Origin: Bacteroidales bacterium
GTDB lineage: Bacteria; Bacteroidota; Bacteroidia; Bacteroidales; P3
Direction: 5' to 3'
NCBI GenBank assembly: GCA_017934545.1
Contig: JAGBJI010000006.1
Span: 45,926 to 109,925 of the forward strand
DNA length: 64,000 nt
The translations under genes and the position numbers were made by a program. Below are positions 63,911 through 64,000 of this stretch, one piece after another. Below the pieces are notes generated by a model that worked only from the letters and a program-made list of their open reading frames with translations, was not told where the DNA came from and did not search any database. How positions within the stretch are numbered: position 1 is the first letter of the stretch; each line of letters starts with the position of its first letter.

Positions 63911-64000
63911 ATGAAAAAATTGCATATATTGTGGGAGTAAAAAAGTTCAAAAATATGGACTTGTAAAAGGTGTTCAACGATATAAATGTTCCTCATGTGG
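63911..64000 (+). mobile_element. 5' end of an insertion-sequence transposase (IS1/IS1595-like zinc ribbon), partial and apparently frameshifted
   Basis: From 63921 to the window edge one frame reads 'CIYCGSKKVQKYGLVKGVQ' followed by 'RYKCSSCG', the Cys4 zinc ribbon that begins many IS1/IS1595-type transposases. The frame has no start codon: an in-frame TGA lies at 63912. The ATG at 63911 followed by A6 would give 'MKNCIYCG' if one A were absent. The right part is outside the window, so family assignment and integrity cannot be settled. Confidence 0.6.

Overview
The window is a chromosomal segment of a Bacteroidota bacterium, most likely of the order Bacteroidales. Evidence for this: three very large secreted proteins with type IX secretion (T9SS) architecture, two of which keep recognisable C-terminal sorting domains; a PorG-like (DUF6089) outer-membrane protein; Porin_10, OMP_b-brl_3 and OprP-like barrels; many promoters of the Bacteroidota form TTTG-N19/20-TAnnTTTG; a Rho factor with a long low-complexity insertion; and a Bacteroidales-type 6S RNA candidate. 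The DNA is moderately AT-rich and intergenic regions are much richer in A and T than genes.

Layout: 1-10063 (minus) holds three tandem paralogous CUB/FN3/PKD surface proteins, the outermost cut by the window edge. 10447-16224 holds an OprP-like porin, fabG, and the lipid cluster yceD-rpmF-plsX-fabH-MBL hydrolase. 16713-20830 holds a DPP IV-type peptidase followed directly by a probable type II restriction-modification pair and a small unknown gene. 20880-29653 is housekeeping: ribE, glyS, rho, meaB, SDR, pgk, corA. 29779-38654 has tRNA-Arg(CCG), an amidohydrolase/monooxygenase fusion, an ArsB/NhaD-like permease, a four-helix-bundle protein, a dihydroorotate-dehydrogenase-like protein, a TPR membrane protein, a PorG-like protein with an HExxH protein, and a phosphodiesterase. 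38968-48974 has tsaD-aroK, a topoisomerase IV A subunit, the TPM-LemA pair, and trxB with Porin_10. 49456-64000 is more accessory: an AraC regulator, a C39-like lipoprotein, an OMP_b-brl_3 receptor with an 11-C tract at its 5' end, a TetR-ABC-ABC exporter cassette, a frameshifted AraC gene, 6S RNA, a small membrane protein, an AAA/DUF4143 ATPase, a MATE exporter, and the beginning of an insertion-sequence transposase.

The most unusual signal is not a gene. Fourteen clear intergenic gaps (plus one weaker case) carry a short array of 3-5 units repeated at 22 bp (21 in one or two cases). In most the unit is A6-N5-T6, so A- and T-tracts alternate every 11 bp, about one helical turn. Different arrays use different 'words' (CATATG, TGTGA, CCTGC, ACCGTCC, TAGG/TCTGA) but keep the same spacing. 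Eight belong to one family with long inverted arms that themselves show a 21-bp period. Two pairs of near-identical copies flank discrete gene units: the amidohydrolase, and the TetR-ABC-ABC cassette. They sit in divergent, convergent and co-directional gaps alike, so they are not simply terminators. This looks like a dispersed repeat family or phased, probably curved, protein-binding scaffold that I cannot match to a described class.
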